Positions 38,572 through 48,618 of a DNA stretch of 64,000 nt are shown here, one piece after another. The translations under genes and the position numbers were made by a program. This stretch comes from an uncultured Rhodospirillaceae bacterium. Its GTDB lineage: Bacteria > Pseudomonadota > Alphaproteobacteria > Rhodospirillales > Rhodospirillaceae. The notes below the pieces were generated by a model. The model saw only the letters and a program-made list of their open reading frames with translations, had not been told where the DNA came from and made no database searches. The stretch is from NCBI GenBank assembly GCA_943787205.1, contig CALSLN010000014.1, forward strand, positions 1 through 64,000, in the 5' to 3' direction. Each line of letters opens with the position of its first letter. Within the stretch, counting starts at the first letter, position 1.

Positions 38572-39070
38572 TTGCCGTACCTTCCACGAACAACCCTAGC
38601 CTGCGTGCAGGCGCCAGACCAGTCATGTATGCGTGAACCCTTATATCAAAAGCGCTTTCCGCCGTATTTGTGATTCATCAAGGAAGAAAAGGAGGTATCG
38701 GTTTGTAGCCAATTGAATCGAACTACATGAAAACCTAGTGTCTGCGCAAGTTTGACTGTTGCCAATGCCCTGAAACTAACATTCTGGCTCCCCATGTAGG
38801 CTCCCCTTTTCACCAAACCACGGGCGCAACAATGGCCCAAATTAAGGTAAATAGGGGTTGCGACCCTCACCCTGTAAAGGTCGGACTCTGGATCAATGTC
38901 TTTTTGTTTCTTTTAGGCGACTTCGTGTGTGGTGCATGCTGAACAGCGATTTGTATTTGATTAAATCTTAGAAGAAGCACGTTTTCTTAGGTTATATGAA
39001 TCTCGGTCCAGCGAATTAGACTTATCGATCATTGTCTGTCCCAGGTCTTAATCTCTCGCTTATTACCGCT
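38572..39070. other. Intergenic region without recognisable gene
   Basis: No coding potential stands out on either strand. It probably contains the promoter of the minus-strand cus transcript near 38580-38700 and the end of the merR transcript near 39000. No clear regulator-binding dyad was identified. Confidence 0.45.
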
Positions 39071-39499
39071 CTAGTGCCTATCAGTGAGACATTTCTCATG
39101 TGATGCATCTGCAAGTATCCCAATAATTTTGCAGTCGCCAACTTGGCCGCCAGCGCAGCCCTCAATCATACGGGATAACTCACGCTTTAAGGCGTTGAGC
39201 CGCCGGATACGATGTTTCACCTCATCTAAGTTTCGCCGGGCTATGGTATCTACAGTCTTACAAGATTGATCCGGGTGATCAGACATTTCGAGGAGTTCGC
39301 GTATTGAGTCCAGCGGAAACCCGAGCTCTCTGCTGTGCCGAATGAAGGCGAGACGCTGCCGGTGTTGTTCTGTGTAGCGCCGTTGATTGCTGTGTGTACG
39401 CGGTGGTTCAGGCAGTAATCCGATTTGCTCATAGTACCGGATCGTCGGCACTTTGACGTTGCAGTTGGCGGAAAGCTGGCCGATTGAAAGCTCTGTCAT
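39071..39499 (-). CDS. MerR-family metal-responsive regulator
   Basis: An intact 142-residue MerR protein. The helix-turn-helix is at residues 5-40 (LSIGQLSANCNVKVPTIRYY, then GLLPEPPRT); the dimerisation helix is at 80-118. Cysteines at SCKTVDT, GCAGGQVGDC and EKCL fit metal coordination as in the ZntR/CadR/PbrR group, which suggests a divalent soft metal rather than copper. It is divergent from a CDF transporter and a promoter with MerR geometry lies between them. Confidence 0.88.
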   Translation of the reverse strand: MTELSIGQLSANCNVKVPTIRYYEQIGLLPEPPRTHSNQRRYTEQHRQRLAFIRHSRELGFPLDSIRELLEMSDHPDQSCKTVDTIARRNLDEVKHRIRRLNALKRELSRMIEGCAGGQVGDCKIIGILADASHEKCLTDRH

Positions 39500-39516
39500 G
39501 TGCTAATTCTTTCTTC

Positions 39517-39547
39517 TTGAACCTCTAGTTACTAGAGAGATTATAGT
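39517..39547 (+). promoter_or_regulatory. MerR-type promoter/operator of the CDF gene
   Basis: A -35 box TTGAAC (39517-39522) and -10 box TATAGT (39542-39547) are separated by 19 bases instead of the usual 17. The spacer holds the dyad CTCTAG-TTA-CTAGAG. The over-long spacer with a centred dyad is the defining layout of promoters that MerR proteins activate by DNA distortion. It points toward the CDF gene. Confidence 0.85.
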
Positions 39548-39610
39548 TGTCACATAAGATGAACAATCACGCTGTTCAACGGCTAATTTAGGACTGAAAG
39601 AGAAATAAAC

Positions 39611-40231
39611 ATGAACGGCTGCGGCTGTGGCGATGACATTAAGTTCGAGGGCCTTTCGGATGGTTACCGCAAGGCTTTATGGGCTGTCATTGCCATTAAC
39701 GGCACCATGTTCTGCGTTGAGATGGTGGCGGGCTTCGGTGCGTCCTCGCAGGCTCTTAAAGCAGATGCCCTGGACTTCTTGGGCGACACAGCAACTTACG
39801 CCTTAAGCCTCTTTGTCATTGGCCAGCCCTTGATCTGGCGGGCTCGGGCAGCGTTGTTCAAAGGCTTAAGCCTTGGAGCTATGGGTCTTTGGGTAATTGG
39901 CTCTACGGTTTATAGCGTGTTTGTATTGAAGACACCGACCGCAGAAGTGATGGGCATTGTTGGTGTGCTCGCATTAACTGCGAATCTTATCAGCGTTGGG
40001 CTTCTCCTTAAGTATAGAGATGGGGATGCCAATGTACGGTCTGTCTGGCTTTGCAGCCGCAATGACGCCATCGGCAATGTCGCCGTCATCGTTGCGGCTG
40101 GGGGCGTTTTTGCGAGCGGCACTGCTTGGCCCGACCTGCTGGTTGCCGGCGTCATGGCCAGTCTGTTTCTCAACTCGTCGGTTCAGATAATCCGCCAAGC
40201 GCGATTGGAACTTCAGGGCATTCGATCATGA
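39611..40231 (+). CDS. Cation diffusion facilitator, membrane domain only
   Basis: An intact 206-residue CDF-like transporter that begins with MNGCGCGDD, a possible metal-binding Cys motif. It shows six helices, with the first metal-site helix reading ALKADALDFLGDTATYALS and the later one LCSRNDAIGNVAVIV. Canonical HxxxD pairs are replaced by DxxxD and NDxxxN. It lacks the cytoplasmic C-terminal domain of typical CDF proteins (about 300 residues). It is the first gene behind the MerR-type promoter, so metal-induced export is inferred; Zn, Cd, Co or Pb are possible. Confidence 0.8.
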   Translation: MNGCGCGDDIKFEGLSDGYRKALWAVIAINGTMFCVEMVAGFGASSQALKADALDFLGDTATYALSLFVIGQPLIWRARAALFKGLSLGAMGLWVIGSTVYSVFVLKTPTAEVMGIVGVLALTANLISVGLLLKYRDGDANVRSVWLCSRNDAIGNVAVIVAAGGVFASGTAWPDLLVAGVMASLFLNSSVQIIRQARLELQGIRS

Positions 40232-40347
40232 AAAGGCAAAGGTCAAAATCTAAGGTAAACTGGGCCTCAGATGCCCCTAGAGAAGAAAATCTGGACAAAC
40301 TGGCTGTATTCCACTTAGTTTCTAATCCTTATCAAACAGAGGTTTGA
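40228..40347 (+). CDS. Possible small protein coupled to the CDF gene
   Basis: A 39-residue frame (MKRQRSKSKVNWASDAPREE …) whose ATG overlaps the CDF stop in an ATGA arrangement. The short basic, hydrophilic product has no recognisable domain and the next gene starts three bases after its end. Coupling geometry is the only support. Confidence 0.35.
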   Translation: MKRQRSKSKVNWASDAPREENLDKLAVFHLVSNPYQTEV

Positions 40348-40350
40348 GCA

Positions 40351-40770
40351 GTGTTTGCATCTTTGCGCAGGTATAGATTTAGGAAAGCGACCGTTGTCTC
40401 AACGGCCGCTATCTATGCTTTGCTGGCTTCTTTTGCCATGGATGTATACGTCCTTTGCGTTCACCAGGACGGCCATTCGCATATCGAACTCAGTCATGAC
40501 ATCACTGATCTGATGTCAGATTCGGACACCAAAGCAGTGCTAAGCTGTTTGGTTGACGACTGTTCTGACAGTGTGATTGAAGACAACAGCACCGTTGCAG
40601 CTGCTAAGGTCCTGAATGACAAACGCCCGGACGCCCCGGTCATAGCAGTAATTTGGGAGTCGAGACCCACATCTGAAGTTTCCTTTGAAGCCTTTCAGGT
40701 TCAATCGAATTTTCACAATGAGTCCGACTACACGACTCAGATTAAACCCACCACCGTCCTACTAACCTAA
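40351..40770 (+). CDS. Small secreted protein preceding czcCBA
   Basis: A 139-residue protein starting at GTG 40351 with AGAGG about nine bases upstream. A hydrophobic N-terminal segment (STAAIYALLASFAMDVYVL) is followed by CVHQDGHSHIELSHD, a Cys/His cluster suited to metal binding, and a further cysteine pair (LSCLVDDCSD). I do not know the family name. Its place between a CDF and czcC suggests a periplasmic metal-binding accessory. Confidence 0.6.
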   Translation: MFASLRRYRFRKATVVSTAAIYALLASFAMDVYVLCVHQDGHSHIELSHDITDLMSDSDTKAVLSCLVDDCSDSVIEDNSTVAAAKVLNDKRPDAPVIAVIWESRPTSEVSFEAFQVQSNFHNESDYTTQIKPTTVLLT

Positions 40771-40861
40771 GACATCTCAGCAGATTTGACCGTGGACGCA
40801 ATAGCGCGTCCTCGTATCGCGTCCTGTTTGGGTTTGTAACTTAGTTTAGTGGTCGGTTTTT

Positions 40862-42175
40862 ATGCATCTTTCATTCGTTGTTGCGTTCGCATCTTCACTG
40901 CTGTTTGCTTTACCAGCAGTGGCGGATGGTCAGCGCCAATCTCATGCTAATTGGCCAATTTCACCTCAGCTGGCCCAAGCGGACACCGCGCAAAGCCCGA
41001 CAGCTGAGGCACTAACCTTAAGCCAAGCGGTTAGCTATGCTTTGGAGTCCAATCCCGGTCTCAACAGTGCGCAAAGAACCGTTGATGTACAGGAGGGCGA
41101 ACTCATTCAGGCTGGGCTTTTGCCCAACCCGGAACTGTCTTCAGAAGTCGAGGAATTCGGCGGCACTGGGGCCCGGCGGGGTTTCCGTGAAGCTCAAATC
41201 AACGTCGAGTTTAGTCAACTTTTTGAGTTGGGGGGCAAGCGCAGCAAACGGGTTCGCGTTGCGTCATACGGTAAAGACATAGCTGAGTTGGATTATCAGC
41301 GATCACGGCTGGACGTCATCCTGATTACGACGCAGACCTTCATCAATGTCGTCGCAGCGCAAGAGCGTCTTGAAGTTGCAAGAGACACACTCGAACTCGC
41401 CCGTGAGCTAGCAACTTCAGTTGAAAATCGCATCAATGCGGGGCAGGTCTCACCGACAGAACAAACCAGAGCGAATCTAGAGCTCTCAAGCGCAGAGATC
41501 GGGTTTTCTGCAGCCGAACGGGAATTAAGCGTGGCCCGGCAAAACTTAGCGGCAACCTGGGGGTCAAGCGCCCCGCTAAGACAAGCCGCTGTTTTTAACA
41601 TGGACCAGTTCGCAGCGCCCGAACCTTTTGCCTTGTATGCGGACCGGCTCGCTGAAAGCCCTGATCTCGTGCGGTGGGATAAAGAGGTCAGTCGTAGTGA
41701 CGCCACCATTGCACTTGAGAAATCCCAACGTATTCCTGATGTGACAGTTTCCTTGGGGGGCTCTCGGTTCGAGGTCGATGACGGAAAAGCCGTGCGATTT
41801 GGCGTCTCAGTTCCTCTACCCCTGTTCGATAGAAATCAAGGCAACGTAATAGCATCGCAAGCCAGGCGTCAGCTAACCGCCAATCAACGTCAGCAAGCTT
41901 TGTTGAGTTTGCAGGTAAAGCTCAACGAGAGTTATACCCGCATGGCATCAGCCTTTCAGAATGCTCAGACTTTGCGGGACGGAATTTTGCCCGCCGCTGC
42001 TGAAGCGTATGAAACGATTCTGACTAGCTATCAAGCTGGACGCCTCAGCTTTCTTGATTTGGTCCAGGCCCAGCGGACCTTGCTCGACGTCCGCGAGCAA
42101 TATCTAGACACCCTTGAATCCTATCACCTTAACCGTGCTGAACTTGAGCGTTTCGTTGCCCGGCAGGGGGAATAA
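40862..42175 (+). CDS. czcC: Outer-membrane efflux channel, CzcC type
   Basis: An intact 437-residue TolC-superfamily protein with a signal peptide (SLLFALPAVADGQ) and two OEP repeats. Typical segments are LTLSQAVSYALESNPGLNSA, LIQAGLLPNPELSSEVEEFG, and the C-terminal SYQAGRLSFLDLVQAQRTLL. It forms the outer-membrane duct of the czcCBA efflux system and may also serve CusAB, which has no channel of its own nearby. Confidence 0.9.
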   Translation: MHLSFVVAFASSLLFALPAVADGQRQSHANWPISPQLAQADTAQSPTAEALTLSQAVSYALESNPGLNSAQRTVDVQEGELIQAGLLPNPELSSEVEEFGGTGARRGFREAQINVEFSQLFELGGKRSKRVRVASYGKDIAELDYQRSRLDVILITTQTFINVVAAQERLEVARDTLELARELATSVENRINAGQVSPTEQTRANLELSSAEIGFSAAERELSVARQNLAATWGSSAPLRQAAVFNMDQFAAPEPFALYADRLAESPDLVRWDKEVSRSDATIALEKSQRIPDVTVSLGGSRFEVDDGKAVRFGVSVPLPLFDRNQGNVIASQARRQLTANQRQQALLSLQVKLNESYTRMASAFQNAQTLRDGILPAAAEAYETILTSYQAGRLSFLDLVQAQRTLLDVREQYLDTLESYHLNRAELERFVARQGE

Positions 42176-42202
42176 GACATGTCCTACAGAAAGGAAAAAG
42201 CA

Positions 42203-43602
42203 ATGCGTATCAAGAGCAAGGCCGTGCTTCTCGCGACAGCTTCATTGATTGCGTTTTCGTCCATGGTAATTGCAGCTGGAGACCCCGAGACTAAGGCGCC
42301 CTCAACTCAGTATGAACCACAATTGAGTAGGGACGAGTTTGTGTTCGCTATGTTGCAGGAACCTGATCACGACGATCACGACGATCACGACGATCACGAC
42401 GATCACGACGATCATGACGATCACGACGATCACGACGATCATGACGATCATGATGATCATGATGATCATGCGGAAGATGACCATGATGAACACGCGGAAG
42501 ACGATCACGATGATCACGATGATCATGAAGAAGAAGGCGCACTTCGGGTGTCACCTGCTGATATGAAAGAATTCGGTATCGGAACCGGCACTGCAAATGG
42601 TGACGTGCTCCGGGCGACCGTTCGCCTGAGTGGCGAGGTCGTTCTGAATGACAATCTGGCGGCCCATATCGTTCCGAAAGTAAGCGGCAATGTTCAGAAG
42701 GTGGCTGGTCAACCTTGGTGATCGAGTTCAGGAGGGACAGGCATTAGCCGAACTTGAGAGCCGTGAGCTCGCTGATGCCAAGGCCGATTATGTTGCAGCT
42801 AAGGAGCGCGCCCGCTTTGGCCAACACGAATTTTGAACGTTTTTCAAAGTCTCTGGGATCAAAAGATTACCTCTGAGCAGGAATACCTTGAGGTGCGAAA
42901 TGTATTTCGTGAATCTGAAATTGTGCTGAAAGCGTCCGAACAAAAGCTTTTTGCACTCGATGTTTCACCTAATGACCTGTCGAACATATCCAGCGGAAAT
43001 GGACATCAACTGACACATTTTGAGCTCAAGGCCCCACTCGACGGAGAAGTTATAGAGCGGAACATAGCACGAGGCGAGTTCATAGATCCTGACTCGCGGG
43101 CATTTATCGTTGCCGATCTCAAGCACTGTATGGGTTGACCTAACTGTGTATGAAGCCCAGCTGTCACTCGTTCGTAGGGGTCAGAATGTGACCGTGACAA
43201 GCCGGTACGGGAATGCGCAGACAGAAGGGATTATTGAATACGTGAGTCCCGTGGTTGATCCGTCTACTCGGACGGCGACCGCTCGGGTCGTGCTCGACAA
43301 TACCGATGGTCAATGGCCACCTGGAACGTTTGTAGATGCCGTTATCGCGGTTAACAGCATCAGGGCTGGCGTCGTCATACCGCGTGATGCCGTACAAACG
43401 ATAGACAATGAAACAATAGTCTTTGTGCAAGACGGTGATGTTTTTGGAGACTGTCGTAGTGCAACTCGGACGACAGGATGACAGACACGTTGAAATCGTT
43501 TCAGGCTTGGAGGCTGGCCAAACTTATGTTGCGCAGAATGCCTTCGCTCTCAAAGCTGAATTGGGCCGCTCTGGGCTCGAACATGCTGGCCACGCCCACT
43601 AG
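42203..43602 (+). CDS. czcB: Membrane-fusion protein, CzcB type, with Asp-His repeat (frameshifted)
   Basis: Start ATG 42203 has AAAGGA about eight bases upstream and opens a signal peptide (MRIKSKAVLLATASLIAFSS). Residues ~55-110 are an extremely His/Asp-rich tract. The fusion-protein core follows: RVSPADMKEFGIGTGTANGD, ELESRELADAKADYVAAKER, VSPVVDPSTRTATARVVLDN and the C-terminal EHAGHAH. One-base shifts near 42715, 42830, 43130 and 43450 break the frame. It links the CzcA pump with CzcC. The His tract likely buffers or senses Zn/Co/Cd in the periplasm. Confidence 0.82.
42365..42472 (+). repeat. czcB: 9-bp tandem repeat encoding Asp-His-Asp units
   Basis: Twelve successive 9-base units of the form GATCACGAC or GATCATGAC encode DHD tripeptides (the last DHA). 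More DH pairs follow to 42530. The first eight units are nearly identical at the DNA level, a sign of recent expansion by slippage. Confidence 0.9.
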
Positions 43603-43618
43603 TAGGTAGACATTCATT

Positions 43619-46600
43619 ATGATCGAAAATCTTGTATCGAGATCGATTCACAATCCACTCCTCGTTGGTGTGCTTGCAGTAGCTGTGTTTCTTGGTGGCA
43701 TATGGTCATATGGCCAACTGCCGGTGGACGCATTTCCTGACGTATCTCCAAACCTGGTTCAAGTCTTTACAGAGACAGATGGCTTGGCCCCTGAAGAGAT
43801 CGAAAAATATGTAACCTATCCGGTTGAAGCCGCTATGACGGGTTTGCCAGGCGTGGAGCAGATACGAAGCGTCTCTAATTTCGGGCTTTCCGTTGTCAAT
43901 ATTTACTTCGACGACGGGACCGACATTTACTTCAACCGCCAACTTGTCAACGAGCGGCTACAAGAAGCCCGTGAGCAGATTCCGGATGGTTTTGGAACGC
44001 CGGGTATGGGGCCAATTTCAACCGGCATGGGCCTAATACTTTTCTACTACCTCAATGACACAACCGGCACGTATTCGCTTGAAGAGCTACGCACGATTCA
44101 CGATTGGATCGTGAAATTCAATTTACAAACCGTGCCCGGTGTAACTGAAGTTCTGGGAATTGGAGGATTTGAAAAACAGTTTCACGTTGTCGTACGTCCT
44201 GACGCTTTGCTTCGCTACGATGTTACTCTGGACGAGATCATCGAGCGCATCGAAGCGAACAATCGCAATGTCGGTGCCCAGTTTTTGGAGAAAGGAAGCG
44301 AGGAGTTAGTGGTCCGCTCAGTTGGCTTAGCGACCAATATCGAGGACCTAGGACGCATCGTTGTGAAGTCAGAAGAAGGGCGTCCGGTGTATCTAGATCA
44401 AGTCGCGGATGTGCTGATTGGCGGTGCGATTAGACGGGGACTACAGACTCGCAACGGTGAAGGGGAAGTCATCGCCGGAATGGTCGTCAAGCTTTACGGC
44501 ACTAACGCCTCTTCGGTGATTGAACGCGTTGAGGCTAAGATTGAGGAAATCAATGAAATTATCCCCGATGGTCTAGAGCTCGTTCCCTATTACCAGCAGA
44601 AAGACATCGTAGACTCAGCAGTCACCACGGTAACAAATGCGCTGCTTCAAGGCATCGCACTCGTGGCCATCGTTCTCTTCGCCTTCATGGGTGGAGCCAG
44701 GCCAAGCGCCGTGGTTGCACTCGCAATACCGTTCTCAATTCTATTTGCAATCATTGCCATGGGCTACTTCGGCCTTTCGGCAAACCTGATGTCGTTTGGG
44801 GGGGCTGGCAATTGCCATTGGTATTCTGGTTGATGGCACAATTGTCATGGTCGAGAACGCCGACCGTCTGTTGCGCGAACCTCATCCCGGTATGACTAAG
44901 CGCCAAATTATTGAAAAAGCCTGCCGCGAAGTTGCAAGGCCAATTCTATTTGCCCATAGCGATCATCATTATTGTGTTTCTCCCGTTGTTTGCGTTGGAA
45001 GGCGTTGAAGGTAAAACGTTTGGTCCTTTGGCCTATTCCATCACCCTGGCTCTCACGGGGTCACTGATATTCTCACTGTTTCTTGCACCCGTTTTCAGCG
45101 ACCTGCTCTTGAAACAAAAGGTACCGTCGGCGGGTGAAGAAGATGAAACAAGTGAGCCTTTCATCATCCGTAAGATTCTCCCCCGGTACTCAATCCTGCT
45201 CGAGTATTTTGTATCCAATCGCAAAGTATCCGTGTGGCTTGCTGGTGGTTTAGTGGCGTTGGGCTTGGTCATTTTTCCCTTTCTCGGTTCGGAATTCACG
45301 CCTGAACTCAAAGAGGGAACGATTGTTGTGCGCCTTACAATGGCGCCATCCATCTCTCTTAACGAAAGTAAGCGAACGACCATGATTGTCGAACGGCGGA
45401 TTCTGGCCATTCCCGAGTCAAAGAGGTTGTTACGCGTATCGGCCGGGGTGAGGTTGGGGCCCATGCAGACCCGATAAACCGCTGCCGAAATTTATGTAAT
45501 TCTAAAGCCCGAAGACGAATGGCGTGAGTCGGGTGACCAGGAGTTTATCGAGGACATTATCCGAGATGAACTCGGCGTCATGCCAGGCATAGTTGCCAAT
45601 CTGACACAACCCGTAGAGATGACCGTCGATGAGCTTCTGGAAGGTGTGCGAGCCGAGTTGGCCGTCAAACTCTTTGGGGGACGACCTGATCTCCTGGAAG
45701 AAAAGGCGAACGAAATAGCAGGAGTGCTGCGGCAGGTTGAAGGAGCGGCAGATGTCCAAGTAGACCAAGTCAGTGGAACGCCTCAGTTACTGATTCGCCC
45801 AGACCGGGAGGCTGTAGCCCGGTATGGTGTTGAATATTGAAGATGTTCAGAATGTCGTCAGTGCTGCTGTGGGTGGAGCTGAGGCGGGACAAGTGTTCGA
45901 AGGGAATTCGAAGATTCGGAATTCTCGTCCGCTTTTCTGAAGAGTTTAGAGATTCCCCAGAAAAAATTGGTCAAATCCTAGTAAAACCCCAACTGGTGCA
46001 CGCGTGCCACTTTCACAGCTTGCGGACATTAGAGAGATTGTGGGGCCACGCCAGATTACAAGAGAGAACACGCAGCGCTTTGTGACCGTACAAGCGAATG
46101 TCGTCGGATTGGACATTGGTACTTTGTTGAATTGGGCCAGGCCGCCATCGGACACAAATGTTGAGTGCCGCCCGGCTATCTCACGTCGTGGGGGTGGGCA
46201 GTTCAGGCTGCAACAAGAGGCTAATGCCCGGTTTGCCGTTGTCATTCCGATTACGCTGGCAGCAATCGCTTTCGTTCTCTTCATTAACTTTGGTTCATTA
46301 GGCAATTCAATTCTTATCCTCCTCAATATCCCGCTTGCACTGGTCGGTGGCATATTTGCGCTATGGATTTCTGGACAGAATCTATCGGTGCCGTCATCGG
46401 TAGGTTTTATCGCGCTCTTTGGTATCGCCTTAGAAACGCGATGGTTCTTATTACCTACATTAATGAACTTGTTAGAGAGGGACACCCGGTCAGGGATGCC
46501 TGCTTAATGGGTGCACGCTTGCGCCTACGTCCAGTTCTGATGACGGCAGTAACAACCGCCCTTGGTCTGTTGCCCTTGCTCATTGCAAGTGGAACAGGGA

Positions 46601-46755
46601 GTGAAGTCCAAAGACCGTTAGCCACAGTCGTCATGGGAGGGTTGTTTACTTCAACCGCGCTGACATTGCTTGTTATACCGTCATTGTATCCGTGGTTTAT
46701 GCCGCGCAAAGAAGAAATTGAAACTGAGCTGACAGGGACAGAAAGCCCTTGTTAG
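43619..46755 (+). CDS. czcA: Heavy-metal RND efflux pump, CzcA type (frameshifted)
   Basis: Joined frames cover about 1040 residues. The N-terminal 390 codons are open (SYGQLPVDAFPDVSPNLVQV, FTETDGLAPEEIEKYVTYPV) and match the HME-RND class. The relay helix ILVDGTIVMVENADRLL appears after a shift near 44800. The last part has LNIPLALVGGIFALWISGQN and a C-terminal transmembrane bundle ending near 46755. At least five shifts and one stop-containing stretch near 45470 occur, so it is either unpolished sequence or a true pseudogene. It lacks the methionine context seen in CusA, in line with Co/Zn/Cd/Ni substrates. Confidence 0.78.
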
Positions 46756-47044
46756 CGGAGTAAAAAGAGTATGGTACTAAGGCACGAGCATTCCGCAACA
46801 GGGGAGACCATTGTGTTTTCCTCTTTTGCGATTCCCTTCCCGCTGCCTTGGTAGGAAAGGACCATCCCAGCCTTTCTCTCACGACTACTCAACCCCCTTG
46901 CGTGGCCGTGAGCCCAACCCCAACGATGAGCCCCCAGAGTCATAAATGAGAAGGAGATTTAACCCCTTCGCTTAGAAGTCTTGATGCTTCCAAGCCCCGT
47001 TTAATAAGGGAAGCCGATACCAAGTGTTGGGATTAGAAAACACT

Positions 47045-47782
47045 ATGCTCGCAAAACCGCATGCATGGTCAAATCTATTCGGCCCTGGTCAATTCATTGG
47101 GGTTGGCCTTCCGTTTTTGTTGATCATGGCCGCAGGTATGAGTTCCTTTATCGCTTCCATAACATCGGCGTCATTAATGCTTATTGCACTCGCGATGGCG
47201 CTGGCAACTGAACTCTACTTTATTTTTGTTTGGGTTTTTGCCAGAGGTGTGCGCTCTCAAGGCCGGTTTAGTCCAACGCATGTCTTAAACTACGTTCATG
47301 CCTCCTCACCGCTTCTCTTAGTTGCTTCGATAATTTTTCCAATCTGGATTTTAGGACTTCTTTTCATACGGCTATTTCGGCCAGCACATGTAGAAACCAA
47401 TCTGATTATTATCGTCGCCGGATCAACATTCTTGGTAAATGGTATTGCCGCCATCTTGATGGAGAAAACTATTTGCCGGAGTAGGCATTTCAGATCTCGT
47501 TCTGGGCTCTTAAAGAGACTCCTAACCCCGTCAGTTATTGCACTTGGGGGCGGGATATTCGCCATTTTTACGGATATAGAATTGATCATCGACGACATTG
47601 GAGCACTGATGATTATGGTTTGGTTCATGTCGTCATGCGGCCAGAGGATCTTGGAGTGTAGTCTCATGAAGAAACTGAATTCACGCTTTTCTATATCGGC
47701 TCTAAGAAATGCGCGAGCAACCGCGGCGACGCTGTTGTCGGCTGTCTGGTTAAGTGGGTGCGCAAAATACTCAGGCAGATGA
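47045..47782 (+). CDS. Degenerate CDF-like membrane protein
   Basis: An open frame with about five to six hydrophobic helices. The middle (VLNYVHASSPLLLVASIIFP, then LFRPAHVETNLIIIVAGSTF, LVNGIAAILME) and the later DDIGALMIMVWFMSSCGQRI align by eye with helices 3-6 of CDF transporters. The metal-coordinating HxxxD pairs are absent, so transport activity is doubtful. The last 38 residues look like an unrelated lipoprotein signal that begins at its own ATG (47666). It follows czcA and is probably a decayed czcD-type gene or an unrelated small membrane protein. Confidence 0.5.
   Translation: MLAKPHAWSNLFGPGQFIGVGLPFLLIMAAGMSSFIASITSASLMLIALAMALATELYFIFVWVFARGVRSQGRFSPTHVLNYVHASSPLLLVASIIFPIWILGLLFIRLFRPAHVETNLIIIVAGSTFLVNGIAAILMEKTICRSRHFRSRSGLLKRLLTPSVIALGGGIFAIFTDIELIIDDIGALMIMVWFMSSCGQRILECSLMKKLNSRFSISALRNARATAATLLSAVWLSGCAKYSGR
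47666..47782 (+). pseudogene. Possible truncated lipoprotein start
   Basis: ATG 47666 is preceded by GGAG and opens a 38-residue frame containing ATLLSAVWLSGCAKYSGR, a good signal-peptidase II lipobox (LSGC). The reading stops soon after, so only the N-terminus of a lipoprotein would be present. It may be an artefact of the CDF-like frame, which reads through it. Confidence 0.3.
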
Positions 47783-48142
47783 AGTACAGACAATCCGGCG
47801 CTTATGTGGAATGAACGAAAGATGTTAGATTCCTAATGGCGTATCAAACGAGACTCCAGAGTTTCATATATTGAATGGCATGGTTAGAGACTCACGAGGG
47901 CGGCGTCACCAGCTCTTTGGTAGTCATATTGACGTACAGCTTATAGCGCTGATGGTTCAGTTATGGGAGAAACGTGCGCAAAGCTTAGGCCTCGTCCACG
48001 ACCGCGAGTGATATACAGAGTGGCTCGGTTTTCTGCTTCAGTTCAGAAACCAAAGGAGCCAGTAGATGAATTTAGATTGTACTTTCACGAGGCTGAACCT
48101 CACTGTTGATTAGAAAATTGCCTGAGCAAGTTGCAGTCGCAT
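47783..48142. other. Region without recognisable gene
   Basis: No convincing frame on either strand. A 44-codon plus-strand reading from about 47880 (MVRDSRGRRHQLFG …) has no family features. The segment may hold decayed DNA between the metal genes and the small regulator. Confidence 0.45.
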
Positions 48143-48300
48143 TCACCTATTTGGCAGCTTTGGCTCATCTTTCACGAGTGATTTGATAACATCTAAGCGG
48201 CGCTGCAAACCTACAGCATCTTGTTGTGCAATCTTGTTCGATTTCTCTAGTTTTTTTAGCTGCTTAGTCACCTCGTTAACTTCAGCAATCAGTTTATTCC
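48143..48300 (-). CDS. Possible small coiled-coil protein or C-terminal extension
   Basis: A frame of about 50 residues (LIAEVNEVTKQLKKLEKSNK, then VGLQRRLDVIKSLVKDEP) with heptad character. It has no standard start codon near its beginning and abuts the stop of the LuxR-type gene. A one-base deletion at that stop would fuse it to the regulator as a coiled-coil tail. Confidence 0.35.
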
Positions 48301-48547
48301 TTATTCTTGGTCAATTGCATCTCCAGAGAAAACATCATTAAATCTCGTCCAAATTGCGATAGATTCTTCTCTAGTTCTTGCATGTAACTTTTTCCTAATT
48401 TTGGACGCGTGTGTGTCAACGGTTGCAAGACTTATGTCTAAGTTTCTAGCGATGTCGTGACGCCTGCACCCATTCACCATCTCTTGCATTATGTGTTGTT
48501 CCCGGGGTGATAGAATTTTCTACGCTCGGAAGATCACGTTTTTCCAT
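48301..48547 (-). CDS. Small LuxR-type helix-turn-helix protein (one frameshift)
   Basis: ATG 48547 with an AAGGGG ribosome-binding site opens MEKRDLPSVE; removing one A from an A-run then gives ILSPREQHIMQEMVNGCRRH and DIARNLDISLATVDTHASKI, a complete LuxR/GerE DNA-binding domain. The product is about 80 residues with no receiver or ligand domain, similar in size to stand-alone GerE-type regulators. Its target is unknown. Confidence 0.65.
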
Positions 48548-48618
48548 AGGACCCCTTGTTGATGGAAAGCGGTAAGTTGATTTTGAACAAAACCATTGAT
48601 CTAAGACCAGTATGGCTA

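Noticed and set aside
30106-38995. A 14-bp direct repeat (TTTTCTTAGGTTAT) at 30106 and 38982 flanking the recombinase and cus genes, as att sites
   Set aside because: Several exact 14-mer pairs are expected by chance in 64 kb, and the flanking bases do not match. The first copy is better explained as one arm of a hairpin.
42365-42472. The 9-bp tandem array as a CRISPR
   Set aside because: Units are contiguous without spacers, in frame with czcB and code for a metal-binding tract. No CRISPR array was seen anywhere in the window.
42302-42596. Long antisense frames across the czcB repeat region
   Set aside because: They are produced by the 9-base periodicity of the Asp-His repeat and give low-complexity Ile/Val or Arg/His strings with no family features.
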